Notes: a model not told the origin generated them from the letters alone. A stretch of DNA of 64,000 bases from Erwinia sp. E_sp_B01_1 (GCF_036865545.1 NZ_CP142208.1:4650001-4714000), one strand, 5' to 3'; shown: positions 27,446-39,352, numbered from the stretch's first letter. Translations and numbers: made by a program.

Positions 27446-28571
27446 AGTCAGACTGGCCATCGTGCGTCAGAAATATCGCCCTGACGGCGGTGCTGAACGC
27501 TTTATTTCACGCGCGCTTGAAGCCCTGGATGACGAAAGTCTGGAGCTGAATATCATCACCCGTAGCTGGCAGGGTGAACCTAAACCAGACTGGCACCTGC
27601 ATATCTGCAACCCTAAAAGATGGGGGCGTATTTCCCGTGAGCGTGGCTTCGCTGAAGCTGCCCGTCTCTGTTGGCAACGCGAAAAATTCGATATCGTTCA
27701 GAGTCATGAGCGCATCGCCGGCTGCGATATATTTCGTGCCGGTGATGGCGTACACCGCGTCTGGCTGGAGCAGCGGGCGCGCGTGGTGTCGCCTGCTCAG
27801 CGCTTTCTCACCCGATTCAGTGCCTATCATCGTTACGTAATGGCAGCGGAAGAAGCGATGTTCCGGTCGGCATCGCTGAAAAAAATCATCTGCAACTCGC
27901 TGATGGTAAAAAACGACATCATGCGCTGCTTCCAGGTGCCGGAAGAGAAGTTTGCGGTTATTTATAATGCTATTGATTCGCAACGCTTCCTGCCAGCTAC
28001 GCCTGAGCAACGTCAGCACTCACGGGAACAGCTAAACCTGCCCGCCAGCGCGAAAGTCCTGATCTATGTGGGCTCCGGCTTTGAGCGCAAAGGGCTGAAA
28101 GCCAGCATTGCCGCCCTCGCCGCAACAGATGCACATTTAGTGGTAGTGGGCCAGGACAAACAGCAATCATTATATGTCAGTCAGGCACGCGTACTCGGCT
28201 GCGAAAAGCGTGTGCATTTTGTGGGTGTACAGAACAACGTCATCCCCTTCTATCATGCTGCCGATGCATTACTGTTGCCGACGCTCTACGATCCTTTTCC
28301 TAACGTCATCCTGGAAGCCATGGCCTGTGGCCTGCCGGTCATCACCAGCACTACCTGCGGCGGTGCGGAGTTCATTGTTGATGGCCAGCAAGGCTATGTT
28401 TGTGATGCCCTGGACGTGCCGGCCTTGTCCGCTGCGGTTAACGCCATCTCCTTGCGATCACAGGACAGCAGAATGGGCGATCTGGCTCGTGAGCGCATTT
28501 TACCCTGCTCACCACAGCATCTGGCCAGTCAGCTTCATGCTCTGTATCAACAAGTGTTGCAGCAGCCCTGA
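27438..28571 (+). CDS. wabG: LPS core GT4 transferase, WabG/WaaG type
   Basis: GT4 enzyme. The N-terminus RLAIVRQKYRPDGGAERFISRALEAL and QSHERIAGCDIFRAGDGVHRVWL are characteristic of the WaaG/WabG group, and the donor motif DPFPNVILEAMACGLPVITSTTCGGAEFI is near 286-314. In Klebsiella and Serratia, WabG adds galacturonate to HepII; in E. coli the related WaaG adds glucose. The flanking waaQ and waaA-waaE arrangement matches the Klebsiella-type order, so WabG is preferred. The donor sugar cannot be proven from sequence. Length 377; the start lies eight bases inside waaQ. Confidence 0.82.
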   Translation: MSKVRLAIVRQKYRPDGGAERFISRALEALDDESLELNIITRSWQGEPKPDWHLHICNPKRWGRISRERGFAEAARLCWQREKFDIVQSHERIAGCDIFRAGDGVHRVWLEQRARVVSPAQRFLTRFSAYHRYVMAAEEAMFRSASLKKIICNSLMVKNDIMRCFQVPEEKFAVIYNAIDSQRFLPATPEQRQHSREQLNLPASAKVLIYVGSGFERKGLKASIAALAATDAHLVVVGQDKQQSLYVSQARVLGCEKRVHFVGVQNNVIPFYHAADALLLPTLYDPFPNVILEAMACGLPVITSTTCGGAEFIVDGQQGYVCDALDVPALSAAVNAISLRSQDSRMGDLARERILPCSPQHLASQLHALYQQVLQQP

Positions 28572-28671
28572 TTAAGAAGTGTGAGCGCGGACGACTTATC
28601 TGCTAACATGCCGTATTATTTTCCTTTTCCGGCATTCTCTGGCGCGAGTCACTCCGCACTTATAAAACACT

Positions 28672-29949
28672 GTGATGACAACACTTTATACCGTTCTGCT
28701 TTACCTCATTCAGCCTCTGATTTGGCTCCGTCTCTGGCTCCGTGGCCGGAAGGCTCCCGCCTACCGCAAACGCTGGGCGGAACGCTACGGCTATTGTGCA
28801 GGCAAAGTGAAGCCAGACGGTATTCTGCTGCACTCTGTTTCTGTCGGTGAAACTCTGGCAGCGGTGCCGCTGGTGCGTGCTTTACGCCATCGTTATCCTT
28901 CAATGCCCATTACCGTCACCACTATGACGCCAACCGGCTCTGAACGCGCGGCATCGGCTTTCGGTAAAGATGTACACCACGTATATCTGCCTTACGATCT
29001 CCCCGGCTCAATGAACCGTTTTCTGGACAATGTAAAGCCGCGCCTGGTGATCATCATGGAAACCGAGCTGTGGCCAAATATGATAGCGCTGCTGCACGAA
29101 CGCAAAATTCCGCTGGTGATTGCCAACGCCCGTCTGTCTGAACGTTCGGCAAAAGGTTATAAAAAACTGGGCAAATTCATGCAGCGTCTGCTGCAGCGCA
29201 TCACGCTGATCGCCGCACAGAATCAGGAAGATGGCGAACGCTTTATCAGCCTCGGCCTGAAGCGTTCCCAGCTGACGGTGACCGGCAGTCTGAAATTCGA
29301 TATCTCTGTCACCCCAGAGCTGGCTGCACGCGCCATCACCCTGCGACGCCAGTGGGCCCCACGACGTCCGGTGTGGATTGCAACCAGTACGCATGAGGGT
29401 GAAGAAAGTATCATTCTTGAAGCCCACCGGAAATTACTGACCCGTTTCCCTAATCTGCTGTTAATTCTGGTGCCCCGCCATCCGGAACGTTTTGTGACTG
29501 CCCGTGAAATGACGCAGAAAGCAGGATTAAGTTTTACCCTGCGCAGCAGTGGTGAAATCCCTTCCGGCAGCACACAAGTGGTGATTGGCGATACCATGGG
29601 TGAACTGATGCTGCTGTACGGCATTGCCGATCTGGCCTTTGTCGGCGGCAGCCTGGTTGACCGGGGTGGCCATAATCCGCTGGAAGCGGCTGCCCATGCC
29701 ATTCCGGTGCTGATGGGGCCTCATACGCTCAACTTCAAAGATATCTGCGCCAAACTTGAGAAGGCTGATGGGCTGATCACCGTAACGGATGCCAGCTCAC
29801 TGGATAAAGAGATTGGGACGCTGCTGACTGACGAAGATTATCGTCTTTATTATGGCCGCCATGCGGTCGAAGTACTGCATCAGAACCAGGGTGCATTGCA
29901 GCGTCTGCTACAGTTACTCGAACCTCATCTGCCACAGCGGAATCACTAA
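28672..29949 (+). CDS. waaA: Kdo transferase WaaA
   Basis: GT30 enzyme that transfers two Kdo residues from CMP-Kdo to lipid IVA at the inner membrane; essential in most Enterobacterales. The N-terminal membrane anchor is LYTVLLYLIQPLIWLRLWL. Catalytic segments LHSVSVGETLAAVPLVRALRHRYP, METELWPNMI and TSTHEGEES are intact. With the GTG start at 28672 it is 425 residues, the E. coli length; the ATG three bases later is an alternative. It abuts waaE directly. A 100-base gap after the wabG-like gene may hold its own promoter. Confidence 0.97.
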   Translation: MMTTLYTVLLYLIQPLIWLRLWLRGRKAPAYRKRWAERYGYCAGKVKPDGILLHSVSVGETLAAVPLVRALRHRYPSMPITVTTMTPTGSERAASAFGKDVHHVYLPYDLPGSMNRFLDNVKPRLVIIMETELWPNMIALLHERKIPLVIANARLSERSAKGYKKLGKFMQRLLQRITLIAAQNQEDGERFISLGLKRSQLTVTGSLKFDISVTPELAARAITLRRQWAPRRPVWIATSTHEGEESIILEAHRKLLTRFPNLLLILVPRHPERFVTAREMTQKAGLSFTLRSSGEIPSGSTQVVIGDTMGELMLLYGIADLAFVGGSLVDRGGHNPLEAAAHAIPVLMGPHTLNFKDICAKLEKADGLITVTDASSLDKEIGTLLTDEDYRLYYGRHAVEVLHQNQGALQRLLQLLEPHLPQRNH

Positions 29950-31205
<1,256 letters not shown>

Positions 31206-31221
31206 TGTTCTACCGGCAGGC

Positions 31222-32031
31222 TTATTTCTGACAATGCGGGCAATAGAAAGTGCTTCGCTGGGCATGCTTTGCGCTTTTAATCGGGGTGGAACAGACCCGG
31301 CAGGGCTCTCCTGCACGCCCGTAGACCTGCAACTCCTGAGCAAAATACCCCGGTTTTCCATCTGTCTGCAAAAAGTCTCGCAGCGTAGTTCCGCCCTGCT
31401 CAATCGAACGCAACAGAACAGCTTTGATGGTTTTCACCAGCAAATCGGCTTCATCATAAGTTAAAGCCATCGCCGGACGATCGGGCAGGATCCCCGCTGC
31501 AAACAGCGATTCACTGGCGTAAATGTTACCCACGCCGACCACCAGTTTATTATCCATAAGCCAGGGCTTTACCGGCGTACGCTTGCTTCTTGACTTTTCA
31601 AACAGATAATCGGCAGAAAAGGTTTCACTCAAGGGTTCAGGACCGAGATGAGCCAGCACATTACTGGCAGTCAAATCCGTGCTCCACAGCCATGCACCAA
31701 AGCGACGCGGATCGGTATAGCGCAGAATTTTGCCGTTGCTCATCACCAGATCAACATGGTCGTGTTTCGCAGGAGGCAGCTCTTCTGGCAGAACCCGCAG
31801 GCTCCCGGACATGCCAAGGTGGATGATGATCCAGCCGTGGGGCAGCTCAATCAGCAGATATTTGGCCCGACGCTGGACGCTGAGAACGGGCTGATCGCTG
31901 AGGCTGTGGATCTCGTGGGAAACCGGCCAGCGCAGGCGGTCATTGCGGACAATAGCATGAAGAATGGTGGCACCGACCAGATGCGGTTCAATCCCGCGGC
32001 GACTGGTTTCAACTTCAGGTAACTCCGGCAT
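31222..32031 (-). CDS. mutM: Formamidopyrimidine-DNA glycosylase
   Basis: Excises 8-oxoguanine and formamidopyrimidines with AP-lyase activity. The catalytic Pro2-Glu3 is in [13 protein letters not shown], the Lys in [10 protein letters not shown] near 57, and the C-terminal zinc finger has CRVC and CPHC separated by 16 residues. The 269 residues equal E. coli Fpg/MutM. It lies downstream of rpmB-rpmG on the same strand with a strong hairpin (32075-32102) between, as in the E. coli rpmBG-mutM locus. Confidence 0.98.
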   Translation of the reverse strand: MPELPEVETSRRGIEPHLVGATILHAIVRNDRLRWPVSHEIHSLSDQPVLSVQRRAKYLLIELPHGWIIIHLGMSGSLRVLPEELPPAKHDHVDLVMSNGKILRYTDPRRFGAWLWSTDLTASNVLAHLGPEPLSETFSADYLFEKSRSKRTPVKPWLMDNKLVVGVGNIYASESLFAAGILPDRPAMALTYDEADLLVKTIKAVLLRSIEQGGTTLRDFLQTDGKPGYFAQELQVYGRAGEPCRVCSTPIKSAKHAQRSTFYCPHCQK

Positions 32032-32074
32032 TTACTCGCCTCCCGTTAAGAACCGTTTTCCTTTTTTATAAAAC

Positions 32075-32102
32075 AAAAAACCCGGCCGGAGCCGGGTTTT
32101 TC
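32075..32102. terminator. Terminator after rpmG
   Basis: CCCGGC-CGGA-GCCGGG (32081-32096) is flanked by six A on the left and five T on the right, so it can act on either strand. On the minus strand it ends the rpmBG transcript before mutM. Confidence 0.85.
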
Positions 32103-32117
32103 ATCCACTGAAATCAA

Positions 32118-32288
<171 letters not shown>

Positions 32289-32301
32289 TCAGTTCCTTAA
32301 C

Positions 32302-32559
<258 letters not shown>

Positions 32560-32683
32560 TCAGCTCGAGCTTTAAAAATAAGGTTTTGGCCGCCTCGTCA
32601 GGCTCTTAGCCCATCCAGGCGAGTTCTATGTGAACCCGCTGAGCAGGCCCATATGCCAAACCCGAGATTCTCAAAGGTGGCGT

Positions 32684-32712
32684 AGTATACGCCCTGCGCC
32701 GCCGGTGCTCAA
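32684..32712 (-). promoter_or_regulatory. Sigma-70 promoter for rpmB-rpmG
   Basis: On the minus strand TTGAGC (32707-32712) and TATACT (32684-32689) are separated by exactly 17 bases. The discriminator after the -10 is GC-rich (ACGCC), fitting growth-rate and stringent control. The transcript would carry a leader of about 140 bases. Confidence 0.75.
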
Positions 32713-32820
32713 GTCCCGAACAGATAAAGATCCCTGTGGATCGTGCAAAATTGCTTCATTTGAACAATTAATTGCCCTCTGAGCGGGTCAATTAATCGCC
32801 AGACAGTGAAGTAAGTCTGC

Positions 32821-33491
32821 CTAAATCCACCCTCTTTCTGCAAATGAAACAGACTCTCCCCGCCCAATCACGATATGGTCCAGCACCTGAATATTCATCA
32901 GCCGACAGGCAGCAACAATTTGCCGCGTCACGGCATGATCGGCTTTGCTGGGTCTGGATAAGCCGGAGGGATGATTGTGTGCCAGCACAAGGGAGGAGGC
33001 ATTGTGAACCAGTGCTTCTTTCACAATTTCTCTTGGATGAACCTCTACACTGTTTATCGTCCCGGCGAACATCTCACTGGAGTGAATGAACCGGTTCTGA
33101 TTATCAAAAAAACCACCATAAAGATCTCCCTTTCCCGGTGCGCCAGCTGGCTGTAAAAGTAATCAAGCATTTCTGCGGTCCCACCCGCCATCTGCCTCTC
33201 CTTCGCATGAGTGCAGTTGAAAAACCGTCGCGCCAGTTCTGTTATGGCATTTAACTGAGCATATTTTGCCGTGCCAATACCCCGGATTTCATTAAATGCC
33301 GATCTGTCAGCGGTCATCAGGTTATAGAGTGAGCCAAACCTGCCGATGAGTTGCTGTGCCAGGGCCATCACATGCACCCCGCCCGCACCCGTGCGTAAAA
33401 AAATAGCCAGCAGTTCGGTATCCGTTAATGTTGCCACGCCCTTATCCAGCAGTTTTTCTCTGGGGGGCGTCTCAATCCAGTTTGTGTTCAT
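32821..33491 (-). pseudogene. radC: radC (yicR), broken by a one-base frameshift
   Basis: The MPN/JAB-domain RadC protein of unknown role. The 5' part (from ATG 33491, behind AAGGG) encodes the helix-hairpin-helix half through [10 protein letters not shown], then leaves frame. The 3' part resumes in another frame with [20 protein letters not shown], the zinc motif HNHPSG and the end FAERGWI. Adding one T to the T7 run (complement of 33106-33112) restores [10 protein letters not shown] and a 223-residue protein, against 222 in E. coli. As written the metalloprotease-like domain cannot be made from the main start. It could be a true pseudogene, slippage or a sequence error. Confidence 0.88.
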
Positions 33492-33689
33492 CAGCATCCC
33501 TTCTTCCTCCGTTGAAAAAAGCATGGCATTATATACAGTATTTTTCCACATCAGTGCTCTCACGCTGCGAGGCGTCTCGCAAACGCAACGTAGTGCTAAC
33601 AGGAACCATCAGATGAGTATGGTAAAATGCCTGCATTGTGGCGGCAGAGCACTGCGCCAGTCTGACTCTACAGGGCGGATAGCAGCATG

Positions 33690-35336
33690 ATGGGATTAAC
33701 CGGAAAACACATTGTATTGGGCGTCAGCGGCGGTATTGCTGCCTATAAAGCGCCAGAACTGGTCAGGCGCCTGCGCGATCGCGGGGCGGAAGTGCGCGTG
33801 GTAATGACGGAAGCGGCGAAAGCTTTTATCACGCCGCTCAGCCTGCAAGCCGTATCGGGTTACCCGGTTTCAGATGACCTGCTCGACCCCGCAGCTGAAG
33901 CGGCAATGGGCCATATCGAACTGGGTAAATGGGCAGATTTAGTGATCCTCGCTCCCGCCACAGCCGATCTCATTGCCAGAGTGACAGCCGGTATGGCAAA
34001 CGATCTGGTCACCACCATTTGTCTCGCGACTCCCGCTCCTGTTGCTGTTGTGCCGGCGATGAATCAGCAGATGTACCGGTCACTCGCCACCCAGCACAAT
34101 CTTCAGGTACTGGCTGAACGGGGGGTGATGATTTGGGGGCCGGACAGCGGCAGCCAGGCTTGTGGAGATGTGGGTCCGGGCAGAATGCTGGACCCGCTGG
34201 CGATTGTTGCGGAAGCGGTGAACTGGTCTTCACCCGTCAACGATTTGAAACATCTCAACATTATGATCACCGCCGGTCCAACCCGCGAAGCTCTTGATCC
34301 CGTGCGGTTCATTAGTAATCACAGCTCAGGTAAGATGGGCTTCGCTATTGCCGCTGCGGCGGCAAAACGGGGGGCCAGCGTGACGCTGATCAGCGGCCCG
34401 GTGACGTTATCTACCCCGCCTTGGGTAAAGCGTATTGATGTCACGACCGCCGCAGAAATGCAGGATGCGGTCATGGCAACGGCAGCAAGACAGCATATTT
34501 TCATTGGCGCTGCCGCCGTTGCAGATTACCGTGCCGCCGATGTGGCGGTAGAAAAAATCAAAAAACAGGGTGATGAAGTCACCCTCAAAATGGTAAAAAA
34601 CCCCGATATTGTCGCAGGGGTAGGAAACATGTCTCAGGGCCGCCCTTATGTGGTGGGATTTGCGGCAGAAACCCAGAATGTGGAAGAATACGCGCAACAA
34701 AAACGGGTACGTAAAAACCTGGATTTAATCTGCGCTAACGATGTTTCGATAGCCGGGCAAGGTTTCAACAGTGATAACAATGCCCTGCATCTTTTTTGGC
34801 AGGAAGGAGATAAAGCCTTACCGCTCAGCGATAAGTCGCTCCTTGGCCAACAGTTACTAGACGAGATAGTCAGCCGTTATGATGAAAAAATCGACGTTAA
34901 GATCTTAGATGCGCGCGTGGGTAAAGATTTCCCATTACCCACCTACGCCACCTCAGGATCGGCAGGTCTGGACCTGCGTGCCTGCCTGAACGAAGCCATT
35001 CTGCTGGCCCCTGGTGCTACCACGCTGGTGCCCACCGGCCTGGCTATTCACATCGGTGACCCTCAGCTGGCCGCCGTCATCCTTCCGCGTTCAGGCCTTG
35101 GTCATAAGCACGGTGTGGTTCTGGGCAACCTGGTGGGGCTGATTGACTCTGACTACCAGGGTCAACTGATGGTTTCCGTCTGGAACCGCAGCCAGGACGC
35201 GTTCAGCATTGAACCCGGCGAGCGTATCGCACAGATGGTTTTCGTCCCGGTCGTGCAGGCTGAGTTCAATCTGGTTGAAGATTTCGACACCAGCGATCGC
35301 GGAGAAGGTGGCTTTGGTCACTCTGGTCGTCAGTAA
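33690..35336 (+). CDS. coaBC: Fused CoaBC-Dut reading frame: pantothenate-to-PPanSH enzyme plus dUTPase
   Basis: CoaBC couples cysteine to 4'-phosphopantothenate and decarboxylates the product, in CoA synthesis. CoaC (residues 1-190) has [33 protein letters not shown] and [13 protein letters not shown]. CoaB (191-400) has [28 protein letters not shown] and [11 protein letters not shown]. In E. coli coaBC stops (after DEKNRR) and dut starts inside it; here the A7 of that overlap is A6, so the frame runs from SRYDEK straight into IDVKILD of dUTPase, giving one 548-residue product. With one more A, CoaBC would be 403 residues, ending at 34900. The second ATG (33690) is used as start; 33687 is also possible. 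Confidence 0.9.
   Translation: MGLTGKHIVLGVSGGIAAYKAPELVRRLRDRGAEVRVVMTEAAKAFITPLSLQAVSGYPVSDDLLDPAAEAAMGHIELGKWADLVILAPATADLIARVTAGMANDLVTTICLATPAPVAVVPAMNQQMYRSLATQHNLQVLAERGVMIWGPDSGSQACGDVGPGRMLDPLAIVAEAVNWSSPVNDLKHLNIMITAGPTREALDPVRFISNHSSGKMGFAIAAAAAKRGASVTLISGPVTLSTPPWVKRIDVTTAAEMQDAVMATAARQHIFIGAAAVADYRAADVAVEKIKKQGDEVTLKMVKNPDIVAGVGNMSQGRPYVVGFAAETQNVEEYAQQKRVRKNLDLICANDVSIAGQGFNSDNNALHLFWQEGDKALPLSDKSLLGQQLLDEIVSRYDEKIDVKILDARVGKDFPLPTYATSGSAGLDLRACLNEAILLAPGATTLVPTGLAIHIGDPQLAAVILPRSGLGHKHGVVLGNLVGLIDSDYQGQLMVSVWNRSQDAFSIEPGERIAQMVFVPVVQAEFNLVEDFDTSDRGEGGFGHSGRQ
34879..35336 (+). CDS. dut: dUTPase region, in frame only as the C-terminus of the CoaBC fusion
   Basis: Hydrolyses dUTP to dUMP and PPi, essential in E. 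coli. All five trimeric dUTPase motifs are intact: [36 protein letters not shown] and [10 protein letters not shown]. The native start codons (tandem ATG at 34879 and 34882) are present but out of frame with the domain because of the A6 run at 34885-34890. A one-base insertion restores a 152-residue protein. Slippage at the A-run, the fusion, or a consensus error are the three explanations. Confidence 0.9.
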
Positions 35337-35455
35337 CTGTCAACCGACAGATCCGTAGCGATTAACTTATCCTTATTTCCTTCGCGAGCACTCTGCTCGC
35401 GGATGTTGCGTGGGCAACTGCCCTTCAAGGTAATATTTCAGGGGTCTTTCTGGAC

Positions 35456-36051
35456 ATGGCAGAAAAAAGAGTGCGAAAAGGAATCGTCGCGAAGAAATAT
35501 TGCAGGCTCTGGCACAGATGCTGGAATCCAGTGATGGCAGCCAGCGGATCACTACTGCAAAGCTGGCAGCAAACGTTGGGGTATCCGAAGCGGCGCTTTA
35601 CCGGCATTTTCCCAGCAAAACCAGGATGTTCGACAGCCTGATCGAATTTATTGAAGACAGCCTGATTACGCGCATCAATCTGATTTTGAAAGACGAAAAA
35701 GAGACGCTGCCGCGTCTGCGTCTGATCATCCAGTTAATTCTGGGCTTTGGTGAGCGTAATCCGGGTTTATCGCGCATTCTGACCGGTCACGCGTTGATGT
35801 TTGAACAGGATCGCCTGCAGGGCCGGATCAATCAGCTGTTTGAGCGTATCGAAGTGCAATTGCGTCAGGTTCTGCGTGAGCAGAAAATGCGTGACGGCGA
35901 AGGCTTTACCACGGATGAGACGCTGCTGGCGAGTCAGATGCTGGCACTGTGCGAAGGCCTGCTTTCACGCTTTGTTCGTTCAGGATTCCGCTACCGCCCT
36001 ACGGTAGAGTTTGATACCCGCTGGCCCTTAGTGGCTTCTCAGCTGGTCTAG
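35456..36051 (+). pseudogene. slmA: slmA nucleoid-occlusion factor, N-terminal frameshift
   Basis: TetR-family protein that binds DNA over the nucleoid and blocks FtsZ assembly. From the ATG at 35456 the frame reads MAEK and then goes wrong; one extra A in the A6 run at 35463-35468 gives [20 protein letters not shown] and a 198-residue protein, the E. coli length. The rest is perfect: [24 protein letters not shown], then [12 protein letters not shown]. As written, translation could begin at TTG 35500 and lose about 15 residues, leaving most of the HTH. The gene follows dut and is convergent with pyrE. Confidence 0.85.
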
Positions 36052-36058
36052 AAAGCAT

Positions 36059-36082
36059 GCGGGTCAGAAGAGACTGACCCGC
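36059..36082. terminator. Hairpin between convergent slmA and pyrE
   Basis: GCGGGTCA-GAAGAGAC-TGACCCGC forms a perfect 8-bp stem between the two stop codons. T-rich ends are weak on both sides, so termination strength is uncertain. Confidence 0.5.
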
Positions 36083-36089
36083 AAAATAG

Positions 36090-36731
36090 CTAAATGCCGT
36101 ACTCTTTACGGTAAGCCCGGACGGAGACCAGATGGTCCGCCATTTCAGGCTTCTCTTCCAGATAAGCAATCAGCTCATTCAGCGTAATAATCGAAATGAC
36201 CTTACAGCTGTAATCCCGTTCCACTTCCTGAATAGCGGATTCCTGACCGCGTCCACGCTCCTGACGATCGAGCGAAATCAGCACGCCAGCCAGGGTAGCA
36301 TTGTTCGCGGCGATGATTTCCATCGACTCACGAATTGCCGTACCCGCTGTGATCACATCATCCACCAGCATAATGCGCCCCTGCAGCGGGCTGCCTACCA
36401 GCGTTCCACCTTCGCCGTGATCCTTTGCTTCTTTACGGTTGAAGCAATAGGGCACGTCACGGTCGTGATAATCGGCCAGCGCCACAACGGTAGTGGTCGC
36501 GATAGGAATGCCTTTATAGGCGGGACCAAAAACCAGATCGAAATCAATACCGGAATCAACCAGTGCCTGAGCGTAAAAACGCCCGAGTAATGCCAGGTCA
36601 CGGCCAGTATTAAACAGACCGGCATTGAAGAAATAAGGGCTGGTACGCCCTGATTTCAGCGTGAACTCACCAAACTTCAGCACCTGCTTGTTGATGGCGA
36701 ATTCGATAAATTGGCGCTGCCAGGCTTTCAT
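36090..36731 (-). CDS. pyrE: Orotate phosphoribosyltransferase
   Basis: Forms OMP from orotate and PRPP in pyrimidine synthesis. The PRPP loop [16 protein letters not shown] is near residues 118-133 and [11 protein letters not shown] near 28-38. The flexible catalytic loop [12 protein letters not shown] is near 98-109. The 213 residues equal E. coli PyrE. It lies downstream of rph with an attenuator hairpin between them. Confidence 0.98.
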   Translation of the reverse strand: MKAWQRQFIEFAINKQVLKFGEFTLKSGRTSPYFFNAGLFNTGRDLALLGRFYAQALVDSGIDFDLVFGPAYKGIPIATTTVVALADYHDRDVPYCFNRKEAKDHGEGGTLVGSPLQGRIMLVDDVITAGTAIRESMEIIAANNATLAGVLISLDRQERGRGQESAIQEVERDYSCKVISIITLNELIAYLEEKPEMADHLVSVRAYRKEYGI

Positions 36732-36753
36732 GTCTTGGTCCTCTGCTAGTCAT

Positions 36754-36778
36754 AAAAAAGGCGACTCTCTGGTCGCCT
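36754..36778 (-). terminator. rph-pyrE attenuator terminator
   Basis: On the minus strand AGGCGAC-CAGAGA-GTCGCCT is followed by six T. It lies just after the rph stop and before pyrE. In E. coli pyrE is controlled by UTP-sensitive attenuation here, with rph acting as leader; rph is intact in this window. Confidence 0.85.
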
Positions 36779-36785
36779 GGAAAAA

Positions 36786-37502
36786 TCAGTCCTGCAATGC
36801 CGCCTTCTGCGCCACGATCAGGGAATCAATGCCCCCTCGTGCAAGCGCCAGGAGCTGAAGCAGTTCATCATGGCTGAACGGCTCGCCTTCTGCAGTGCCC
36901 TGCACTTCAATCATGCGGCCATCTTCGGTCATCACCACATTCATGTCAGTTTCAGCAGCAGAGTCTTCAACATACTCCAGATCGCACAGTGCTTCACCGT
37001 TAACGATACCTACGGAGATTGCCGCAACCATGCCTTTCATCGGGTTAGCTTTAAGTTTACCGATAGCCACCAGATGGTTTAATGCATCGGCCAGCGCAAC
37101 GCAGGCACCGGTGATAGAGGCTGTGCGGGTGCCGCCATCAGCCTGTAAAACGTCGCAGTCGAGGGTAATAGTGAACTCACCCAGCGCTTTTAAATCCAGT
37201 GCAGCTCGCAGCGAGCGGGCAATCAGACGCTGGATCTCGAGCGTGCGGCCACCCTGCTTACCTTTAGCGGCTTCACGGGCGTTGCGGCTGTGCGTAGCGC
37301 GAGGCAGCATGCCATATTCAGCCGTTACCCAGCCCTGGCCCTGACCTTTCAGAAAACGCGGCACGCCTTCTTCGATGGTGGCGGTACAAAGTACTTTGGT
37401 ATCACCGAATTCAACCAGAACTGAACCTTCAGCATGTTTGGTGTAGTGACGGGTCAGTGTGACGGGACGCACTTGTTGTGCGCTACGGCCTGCTGGACGC
37501 AT
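36786..37502 (-). CDS. rph: Ribonuclease PH
   Basis: Phosphorolytic 3'-5' exoribonuclease that trims tRNA 3' ends. The 238 residues equal the full-length enzyme; E. coli K-12 carries a frameshift here, which this copy lacks. [17 protein letters not shown] and [17 protein letters not shown] (near 115-131, phosphate and metal site) are intact. The start [14 protein letters not shown] is canonical. It is upstream of pyrE and drives its attenuation. Confidence 0.98.
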   Translation of the reverse strand: MRPAGRSAQQVRPVTLTRHYTKHAEGSVLVEFGDTKVLCTATIEEGVPRFLKGQGQGWVTAEYGMLPRATHSRNAREAAKGKQGGRTLEIQRLIARSLRAALDLKALGEFTITLDCDVLQADGGTRTASITGACVALADALNHLVAIGKLKANPMKGMVAAISVGIVNGEALCDLEYVEDSAAETDMNVVMTEDGRMIEVQGTAEGEPFSHDELLQLLALARGGIDSLIVAQKAALQD

Positions 37503-37707
37503 GGTTTCTCTCCGGCTAGCAAAACATTATTGGCTGCGCATTATACGGATTTCACCGGCAAATGCCTATGGCCGCCTGACAGGTGACGATGGTTATACCC
37601 TTTTCGGCCATGCTAAGCGAAAATCAGCAGGAGAGGCGGCGTGAAAAGCAGCGCCAGTTGTGGCTAAATGCTGCCTTCTTTCATTCAGTCTGCCGGACAT
37701 TGCTGAT

Positions 37708-38892
37708 ATGCCTGACGTAATTCACTTTCTCCTGGCCCTTGTGGTCATCTTCTGCCTGGCGTTACTGTTCAGTAACGACCGTAAAAAAATCCGCCCTCGT
37801 GTCATCCTTCAGTTAGTGGTCATTGAAGCTGCTCTGGCGTGGTTTTTCCTGCATGCCAGCAGCGGGCTGTCGGTAGTAACGGCATTTTCAGGATTTTTTG
37901 AAACGCTGTTGAAGTTTGCCGGGCAGGGATCAGACTTCGTGTTTGGCGGTATGGCAAGTCAGGGACTGGCCTTTATCTTCCTGGGCGTGCTTTGTCCGAT
38001 CATCTTTATTTCCGCGCTGATCGGTATATTGCAGCACTTACGTATCCTGCCGGTACTTATCCGGCTGATCGGCACTCTTCTTGCCAAAGTTAACGGCATG
38101 GGCAAGCTGGAGTCCTTTAATGCGGTCAGCACGTTAATCCTCGGCCAGTCTGAAAACTTCATCGCTTATAAAGGCATACTGGCGGATATCTCTCCACGAC
38201 GTCTCTATTCCATGGCTGCGGCGGCGATGTCGACGGTATCGCTGTCGATTGTAGGCGCCTATATGTCGATGATTGAACCGCGCTATGTTGTTGCGGCACT
38301 GCTGTTGAATATGTTCAGCACCTTTATCATCCTGTCGATCATCAACCCCACAGTGCCGGGCGATGAGCCGGAAATCAAACTGGAGAAACTGCACGAAAAT
38401 CAGAGTTTCTTCGAGATGCTTGGCGAATACATTCTCGCAGGATTCAAAGTGGCGATGATCATTATGGCTATGCTGATTGGCTTTATTGCGCTGATTGCCG
38501 CCGTTAACGCTATCTTCTCCAGCCTGTTCGGCATCAGTTTTCAGGAGATCCTTGGCTATGTTTTCTGGCCATTTGCCTGGCTGATTGGTATTCCCGCACC
38601 AGATGCCCTGCGCGCTGCCAGTATTATGGCAACGAAGCTGGTCTCCAATGAGTTTGTAGCGATGATCGAACTGAAAAAAATTGCTGCCGGGCTGTCGCCA
38701 CGCGGATTGGGGATCCTGTCGGTATTCCTGGTTTCATTCGCTAACTTTGCCTCAATTGGCATCGTCGCTGGTGCCATCAAAGGCCTGGATGAACGCCAGG
38801 GCAATGTGGTGTCACGCTTTGGCCTGAAGCTGGTTTATGGCTCCACGCTGGTCAGCCTGCTCTCAGCCGCCTTTGCCGGACTGGTGCTGTAA
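37708..38892 (+). CDS. nupC: NupC nucleoside:proton symporter
   Basis: Concentrative nucleoside transporter of the inner membrane. The 394 residues, many hydrophobic helices and block identities ([83 protein letters not shown]) match E. coli NupC rather than NupX. The ATG at 37708 gives the NupC-like start; an open frame extends 16 codons upstream. In E. coli nupC is far away and rph is next to yicC; here nupC and a lipoprotein gene lie between them. A CRP or CytR site was not identified. Confidence 0.93.
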   Translation: MPDVIHFLLALVVIFCLALLFSNDRKKIRPRVILQLVVIEAALAWFFLHASSGLSVVTAFSGFFETLLKFAGQGSDFVFGGMASQGLAFIFLGVLCPIIFISALIGILQHLRILPVLIRLIGTLLAKVNGMGKLESFNAVSTLILGQSENFIAYKGILADISPRRLYSMAAAAMSTVSLSIVGAYMSMIEPRYVVAALLLNMFSTFIILSIINPTVPGDEPEIKLEKLHENQSFFEMLGEYILAGFKVAMIIMAMLIGFIALIAAVNAIFSSLFGISFQEILGYVFWPFAWLIGIPAPDALRAASIMATKLVSNEFVAMIELKKIAAGLSPRGLGILSVFLVSFANFASIGIVAGAIKGLDERQGNVVSRFGLKLVYGSTLVSLLSAAFAGLVL

Positions 38893-38900
38893 ATCTCCGG

Positions 38901-38925
38901 AAGCCCGGTTCATCCCGGGCTTTCT
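38901..38925. terminator. Terminator shared by nupC and the convergent lipoprotein gene
   Basis: AAGCCCGG-TTCATC-CCGGGCTT, then TTCTCTC. It lies between two convergent genes. Confidence 0.7.
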
Positions 38926-38926
38926 C

Positions 38927-39352
38927 TCAGAATGACACGCAAACCGGCGTATCTACCCGCATCACCGATTCCTGGTGAAAGCGCTGTTTATAACGGGCGC
39001 GAAGCACCTCAATGTTCTGCTCGTCCTGCCGATTTACCGCATGGATCAGCATCAGTGATTTACTTCCCTCATGCGCAACTTTGCCATCTTCTCCCAGCCA
39101 TTGTCCTCGGGCATCAAATACTGTCAGTCCAGCTTTAAAACGCGGCGTCACATCATTATCAATAAACGACTGCCATTCGGGCTGGGTAATATCCTTGCCC
39201 TGAGGTCTGCTCAGACCAAAATAGAGCGTGGTTTGTTGCATGGCGTCACCCGTTTTACAGACCGGTGCGCGGACGGTGGCCTGCTGCGCTGGCGTCATAC
39301 AACCGCTCAGGGTCATAGCCAGCACCACAGCGATAAACGGAAAGGTTTTCAT
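38927..39352 (-). CDS. Small lipoprotein of the DUF3574 type
   Basis: Predicted outer-membrane or periplasmic lipoprotein of 141 residues. The start at 39352 gives a lipoprotein signal (MKTFPFIAVVLAMTLSGC) with lipobox Cys18; an upstream ATG at 39385 would only add basic residues. The body has TTLYFGLSRPQGKDITQPEW, VTPRFKAGLTVFDARGQWL and ESGSKSLMLIH-like blocks seen in DUF3574 proteins, whose function is unknown. It stands alone, convergent with nupC and divergent from yicC. Confidence 0.8.
   Translation of the reverse strand: MKTFPFIAVVLAMTLSGCMTPAQQATVRAPVCKTGDAMQQTTLYFGLSRPQGKDITQPEWQSFIDNDVTPRFKAGLTVFDARGQWLGEDGKVAHEGSKSLMLIHAVNRQDEQNIEVLRARYKQRFHQESVMRVDTPVCVSF

Noticed and set aside
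28581..28850. 89-codon open frame before and inside waaA
   Set aside because: Overlaps the waaA start in another frame; its product looks like a frame shadow.
36786..37502. rph frameshift as in E. coli K-12
   Set aside because: The frame is intact to the full 238 residues.
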